Source: M3007 sp039804245 (GTDB taxonomy: Bacteria; Bacteroidota; Bacteroidia; Chitinophagales; Saprospiraceae). Taken from it: a stretch of 8,764 nucleotides of DNA. The notes under the pieces are model-generated. The model did no database searches and was not told where the DNA came from. It saw nothing but the letters and a program-made list of their open reading frames with translations. This document shows positions 5,316 through 8,764 of this stretch, piece by piece. Every line of letters begins with the position of its first letter. The stretch's first letter is position 1. Location: positions 1 through 8,764 of the forward strand of contig JBDLWO010000073.1 of the NCBI GenBank assembly GCA_039804245.1. Reading direction: 5' to 3'. The position numbers were made by a program, and so were the translations under genes.

Positions 5316-6797
5316 ATGAGCTACATTCTTGCCATTGATCAGGGCACCACATCCACGCGTGCCATTGTTTTTGATAAAAAAGGGAATATCATCGCCGTAT
5401 CTCAACAGGAAATAACGCAGTTCTTTCCCAAACCCGGCTGGGTTGAACACAATGCTTCTGAAATATGGGATACCGTAAGGGATACTGTAAAAGAAGTTAC
5501 CGACAAGGTGGGTGCCGACAATATCTCTGCCATCGGCATCACCAATCAGCGGGAAACAACGGTTGTATGGGATAAACGCACGGGTAAACCTGTTTATAAC
5601 GCTATTGTGTGGCAAAGTCGCCAGACGGTTGATATCTGTGAATCGCTCAAGGCCAGGGGCCTCGATCCTGAAGTCAGGTATAAAACCGGCCTGCTCATTG
5701 ATGCCTATTTCTCAGGCACCAAAATCAAATGGATTCTCGACAATGTTACCGGCGCGAGGGAAGATGCTCAGGCGGGACATCTGCTGTTTGGTACCATTGA
5801 CACATGGGTACTCTGGAACCTCACCGAGGGCAACGTACATGCCACTGATTACACCAATGCCTCCCGTACCATGATTTATAATATCCGGGAAAGGTGCTGG
5901 GACGCTGATTTACTGACCGCCCTTGAGATTCCCGACTCCATGTTACCCGCAGTGATGGACTCATCCACTGTTTACGGCGTGGCCAAAGCAAGTCTGACGG
6001 GTACCGACGGAATCCCTGTGGCGGGTATTGCCGGCGATCAGCAGGCTGCACTCTTCGGTCAGGGCTGCTTTTCTCCGGGTATGGCAAAAAACACGTACGG
6101 TACCGGGTGTTTTATGCTTATGAATACCGGTAACGAGGCCGTTGCTTCACCCAACGGACTGCTGACTACCATTGCCTGGGGTATCGGCGGCGAAGTAGAA
6201 TATGCCCTGGAAGGCTCTATTTTTGTTGCAGGCTCGGCTGTCAAATGGATGCGCGACACCGTGGAGTTGTTTACAGATGTTGCTGAAACAGATCCTATCG
6301 CGCGTACGCTGACTTCTTCAGAAGGTGTTTATTTTGTTCCGGCATTTGTTGGTCTGGGTACCCCGTATTGGGATTCCGAGGTCAGAGGTGCCATTTTCGG
6401 CCTCACACGCGGGAGTTCGAGAAGCCACCTAATTCGCGCCACCCTCGAAAGTGTGGCTTATCAGACCCGCGACGTACTTTCTGTCATGGAGAAAGACTCC
6501 GGAATCAGTCTGAAAGGCCTGAGGGTGGATGGAGGTATGGTGGCCAACAACTTCCTGATGCAGTTTCAAAGTGATATACTGAGGGTAAATGTGGAACGAC
6601 CTGTAGTTCAGGAAACAACCGCTCTCGGGGCTGCTTACCTCGCTGGTCTTGCTATCGGTTACTGGAAAGACAAACAGGATATCGCAGGAAACTGGCAACT
6701 CGACCAGGCATTCAGTCCGCAAATGCCAACAGAGGAGGCCGAAACCCTCTATCAGGGCTGGCTGAAAGCTGTGGAAGCGGCCAGAGTATTCAAATAA
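5316..6797 (+). CDS. glpK: Glycerol kinase
   Basis: This FGGY-family kinase phosphorylates glycerol with ATP to sn-glycerol-3-phosphate in the cytoplasm, trapping glycerol that enters through GlpF and feeding GlpD. It has 493 residues, essentially full family length. It begins MSYILAIDQGTTSTRAIVFD, with Asp8 and the phosphate-binding GTTSTR loop. The glycerol-binding residues are all present: Arg79-Glu80 in GITNQRETT, Tyr131 in LIDAYFSGTK, and the catalytic base Asp241 in AGIAGDQQAALFGQ. The C-terminal ATPase signature appears as LRVDGGMVANNFLMQFQSD. The His residue phosphorylated by HPr in Gram-positive kinases, which precedes the AGIAGDQQ segment there, is not seen here, so PTS-type control is unlikely. 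The gene starts 9 bp after the glpF stop without a Shine-Dalgarno and is followed by a strong terminator. Confidence 0.97.
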   Translation: MSYILAIDQGTTSTRAIVFDKKGNIIAVSQQEITQFFPKPGWVEHNASEIWDTVRDTVKEVTDKVGADNISAIGITNQRETTVVWDKRTGKPVYNAIVWQSRQTVDICESLKARGLDPEVRYKTGLLIDAYFSGTKIKWILDNVTGAREDAQAGHLLFGTIDTWVLWNLTEGNVHATDYTNASRTMIYNIRERCWDADLLTALEIPDSMLPAVMDSSTVYGVAKASLTGTDGIPVAGIAGDQQAALFGQGCFSPGMAKNTYGTGCFMLMNTGNEAVASPNGLLTTIAWGIGGEVEYALEGSIFVAGSAVKWMRDTVELFTDVAETDPIARTLTSSEGVYFVPAFVGLGTPYWDSEVRGAIFGLTRGSSRSHLIRATLESVAYQTRDVLSVMEKDSGISLKGLRVDGGMVANNFLMQFQSDILRVNVERPVVQETTALGAAYLAGLAIGYWKDKQDIAGNWQLDQAFSPQMPTEEAETLYQGWLKAVEAARVFK

Positions 6798-6828
6798 CCT
6801 CACAAGGCACTCTGTTTCAAATCAGAGA

Positions 6829-6864
6829 AAGGAAGGTATCCTCGGGGGTACCTTCCTTTTTTTT
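6829..6864 (+). terminator. Intrinsic terminator of the galE-glp operon
   Basis: A perfect 10-bp stem (6829-6838 with 6849-6858, AAGGAAGGTA/TACCTTCCTT) encloses a 10-nt loop and leads into eight T residues (6857-6864). It lies 32 bp after the glpK stop codon, in the correct orientation. Confidence 0.92.
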
Positions 6865-6889
6865 ACGCCCATGCCGGGCGCACAAGAAG

Positions 6890-6921
6890 AGAGGGCTGCC
6901 CCGTTACCGGAGCAGCCCTCT
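6890..6921 (-). terminator. Probable intrinsic terminator of the T9SS-secreted protein gene
   Basis: A perfect 10-bp GC-rich stem (6890-6899 with 6912-6921; core GAGGGCTGC/GCAGCCCTC) has an inner CCG/CGG pairing at 6901-6903 and 6908-6910. Read on the - strand it is followed by TCTTCTTGT, a T-rich but interrupted tail. It lies about 40 bp downstream of the - strand stop codon at 6961, so it faces the glpK terminator in a convergent arrangement. Confidence 0.75.
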
Positions 6922-6960
6922 TGTTATTTCAGATTGTTCGTTTTACCGAACCATCGTCAA

Positions 6961-8764
6961 TTACTTCGTCTGAATCATCTGCTTGGTAGCAGTTTCAGTA
7001 CCGTTAGTCAGTGTGTAGTACAGAACGCCAGTTGTGTTCATCAGAGCGCGATCCAGGGAAATGGCGTTGTAGCCTTTCGCAAAGTCACCTTTCTGTGTGA
7101 ATACTACGCGACCAGCAGCGTCGAACACTGTCAGGGTAGCTGTAGCAGCTTCTGGCAGGTGGAAGCCAACCATCGTCTTGTTGACGAATGGGTTTGGCTG
7201 GTTCTGGTACAGTTCGAAGCCTACGCCAGCGATAGTGTTACCGTTGAAGCGGAGAGCTACGTCCATACGTCCGTCTGTCAGGCTGTAACCTTCAGCTTTT
7301 GTGATACGGCTGGATACTCCAACCATCTCGCTCAGCTTGCCGGCTTTCTCTGCCTTGAACGTTACTGTGAACGTCTCGGAACCATCTACTGACACTGTCA
7401 GAGCGTCAGCGAAGATACCGAAGTTGTTCTCGTTTACTACGTCAGACTTCACGATACCTGCCACAGACAGGCCGTTCAGGTTCAGTGTCATCTGGTAGCC
7501 CTGAGCTTTGTCAGATGCCTTGAATGTTACGTCGAATACTTCGCCTGCAACAACGTCGCGGTCCTGTACGTCGAACAGCAGGGTACCTGTTGTACGATCG
7601 TCAGCTACCATCGCGCTGTTAGCCACTGCTGTACCGTTAACGTCACCCACTTTCACACCAACGAAGTTCTCGCTGGTCATGTTAGTCAGTGCATTCGCTA
7701 CAGAGATGTTCTCTTTCAGCGGTGCAATGAACGGATTCTGCGGGTTGGCAAATGACTGAGCCTTGTCGATGAATCTCCAGGATGTGTTGTTCGGAAGCTC
7801 GGTGTAGATACCGAGGATCAGCTTGCGCAGTTCAACAATGTCAAACGTAGTGATAGAGTTAGACTTGTTAGCGTCAGCAGCGATCATCTTGTAAGGAGTG
7901 TTCAACGGCTCGATACCGAGGATGTGCTTGCTGATCAGAACCAGGTCATAGGTAGTTACACCGTTGAGCGGGTTGTCGTCTTTCACCGGAGTGATTGTCA
8001 TTGTAGATGCAACAGGTACGCTGTTGTTTACAGAGAACACACCTGCATTGTCTGACAGATCGAAGTAAGAGAACGGTGGAGCGAAGTTTACGTTACCGTT
8101 GATTGTAACTGTAGCGTCTTCGATACCGTTGGTGTCATCAGTTTTAACTGCACCAGATACGTTCACCTTGTCGCTGTTCGGGCAGTTGCCGTTGTTGTCC
8201 TGTACAATCACGTATGTCTCGCAGTAGTCTGCGTTACCTGCGATGTCAATTGACCACAGTTCTACAGCCTGTGTACCAACTTCAGAGCAGTTGAATGTTA
8301 CGTTCCTGATCGGGTTACCGTTAGCGTCGAATGGGAAGCCTGAACCGGTTCCGCTCTTGCGGATACCTGTGCGCAGGAACTGTGTCTGTGAGTAGTTGTC
8401 AACTGTGTATTCCAGGAAGTCAACATCGTTCATCATGATCATACCGGTTGGCATGATGTTCACGCTCAGACCGTTGTAGCATACAACTGTTGGAGCCTTG
8501 CAGTCTTTGATGATGATGACATACTCGCAGATGGCTTCGTTGCCGCAACCGTCTGTGATGAACCACTTGATCTTGTGTGTGCCGTAAGGCAGCTGTGGTG
8601 TAACATACGTGTTCTGGGCCTGCTGTGTGTTGAACTTCACAGTCGCAGTCTTCGTGTTGCCGTTTACTGTCTCCTGAAGAGCAAAGCCCCACTTCTGGTT
8701 CGGTGCAACCGGACGGTCGTCGAACTGGCGGGAGATACCTCCGGCAACATTCACGTTGTTGTAC
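6961..8764 (-). CDS. C-terminal part of a large T9SS-secreted multidomain protein (HYR/Ig-like, dockerin-like, cohesin-like, sorting domain)
   Basis: The frame is open to the right edge, so the start is outside; 600 residues are visible. A GTG at 8754 falls inside a domain and is not a credible start. In order, numbering from the edge: an Ig/HYR-like module to about 88 (CGNEAICEYVIII), a second to about 195 (LWSIDIAGNADYCETYVIV), with Cys near 73, 79, 88, 95, 159, 181 and 194 that probably form disulfides; a carboxypeptidase-regulatory-like beta domain (about 200-260); a dockerin-like pair (262-318); a spacer with VGVKVGDVNG; a cohesin-like beta domain (about 390-495); and a type A T9SS sorting domain (518-600). 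It is expected to cross the outer membrane through T9SS and be surface-anchored or released. Adhesive or matrix roles are usual guesses for this architecture; the actual ligand is unknown. Codon choice is strongly biased, unlike the neighbours. Confidence 0.92.
   Translation of the reverse strand, partial: YNNVNVAGGISRQFDDRPVAPNQKWGFALQETVNGNTKTATVKFNTQQAQNTYVTPQLPYGTHKIKWFITDGCGNEAICEYVIIIKDCKAPTVVCYNGLSVNIMPTGMIMMNDVDFLEYTVDNYSQTQFLRTGIRKSGTGSGFPFDANGNPIRNVTFNCSEVGTQAVELWSIDIAGNADYCETYVIVQDNNGNCPNSDKVNVSGAVKTDDTNGIEDATVTINGNVNFAPPFSYFDLSDNAGVFSVNNSVPVASTMTITPVKDDNPLNGVTTYDLVLISKHILGIEPLNTPYKMIAADANKSNSITTFDIVELRKLILGIYTELPNNTSWRFIDKAQSFANPQNPFIAPLKENISVANALTNMTSENFVGVKVGDVNGTAVANSAMVADDRTTGTLLFDVQDRDVVAGEVFDVTFKASDKAQGYQMTLNLNGLSVAGIVKSDVVNENNFGIFADALTVSVDGSETFTVTFKAEKAGKLSEMVGVSSRITKAEGYSLTDGRMDVALRFNGNTIAGVGFELYQNQPNPFVNKTMVGFHLPEAATATLTVFDAAGRVVFTQKGDFAKGYNAISLDRALMNTTGVLYYTLTNGTETATKQMIQTK
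6964..7212 (-). other. T9SS type A C-terminal sorting domain
   Basis: The last 83 residues begin LYQNQPNPFVNKT and contain FHLPEAATATLTVFDAAGRVV, then GVLYYTLTNG, and end KQMIQTK. The NQPNPF opening, the DAAGRVV strand and the basic C-terminus match the Por secretion-tail family, which directs proteins through the Bacteroidota type IX system and is usually cleaved on export. Confidence 0.92.
7810..7980 (-). other. Dockerin-like pair of calcium-binding repeats
   Basis: Two half-repeats follow each other: DDNPLNGVTTYDLVLISKHILG, and after about 12 residues DANKSNSITTFDIVELRKLILG. Each combines an EF-hand-type Asp/Asn loop with a helix ending in (H/L)ILG, the dockerin type I layout. Dockerin-like repeats near the C-terminus are common in large secreted Bacteroidota proteins and do not imply a cellulosome. 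Confidence 0.75.

Larger units (their letters stand above)
1930..6797 (+). other. Predicted operon galE-glpD-glpF-glpK
   Basis: Four genes run in the same direction with gaps of 7, 13 and 9 bp. No internal terminator hairpin is apparent in the gaps, and a strong intrinsic terminator stands at 6829-6864. Three of the genes make up a complete glycerol uptake and catabolism module: facilitator, kinase and dehydrogenase. No regulator gene (such as glpR) or glpQ-type phosphodiesterase is present. One transcript driven from the promoter region before galE is the simplest reading; an extra promoter inside galE cannot be excluded. Confidence 0.75.

Noticed and set aside
1930..6797. Riboswitch or regulator operator controlling the glp genes
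   Set aside because: The predicted galE leader is only about 15 nt and the intergenic gaps are 7-13 bp, too short for a riboswitch; no clear palindromic operator was found.
6871..7392. 173-codon + strand open frame over the terminators and the sorting domain
   Set aside because: It crosses the two terminator hairpins and is antisense to the T9SS sorting domain; it is a shadow frame.
8752..8754. GTG as the true start of the T9SS protein
   Set aside because: The same frame stays open to the window edge (preceding codons read Y-N-N), and the position falls inside a beta domain with no signal peptide.

Overview
The window looks like chromosomal DNA from a member of the Bacteroidota, most likely in or near the Saprospiraceae/Chitinophagales. 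Three things point there. The secreted protein at the right end finishes in a type IX secretion (T9SS) C-terminal sorting domain and carries HYR/Ig-like and dockerin-like modules typical of that group. None of the gene starts has a Shine-Dalgarno sequence. The one divergent promoter region has candidate TAnnTTTG-type -7 boxes. The taxonomic placement below phylum is an inference.

Layout from left to right. (1) Positions 1-233 hold the C-terminal end of a + strand coiled-coil protein with 21-bp tandem heptad repeats. (2) Positions 244-404 are a 161-bp foldback element with 19-bp terminal inverted repeats and a TTA target duplication. It looks like a MITE inserted exactly at the stop codon of the next gene. 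(3) Positions 405-1829 (- strand) encode an exported GH29 alpha-L-fucosidase with a C-terminal discoidin/CBM32-like domain. (4) A 100-bp divergent promoter region separates it from (5) a tightly packed + strand operon, galE-glpD-glpF-glpK (1930-6797), with gaps of 7, 13 and 9 bp. (6) Positions 6798-6960 hold two hairpin terminators serving convergent genes. (7) From 6961 to the right edge (- strand) lies the C-terminal 600 residues of a large multidomain T9SS-secreted protein, whose 5' end is outside the window.

The four operon genes form a recognisable pathway. GlpF admits glycerol, GlpK phosphorylates it, and GlpD oxidises glycerol-3-phosphate to dihydroxyacetone phosphate while passing electrons to the quinone pool. 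The leading galE interconverts UDP-glucose and UDP-galactose and is not a usual partner of these genes. A link through galactosyl-glycerol compounds is possible but unproven. The fucosidase, divergently transcribed from galE, would release fucose from exogenous glycans in the periplasm.

I see no defence system, CRISPR array, tRNA, rRNA or new multi-gene system. The most notable observations are the stop-codon-targeted foldback element, a GlpF whose second NPA motif reads SPA, a GalE with Ile instead of Tyr at the substrate gatekeeper position, and the galE-glp gene arrangement.
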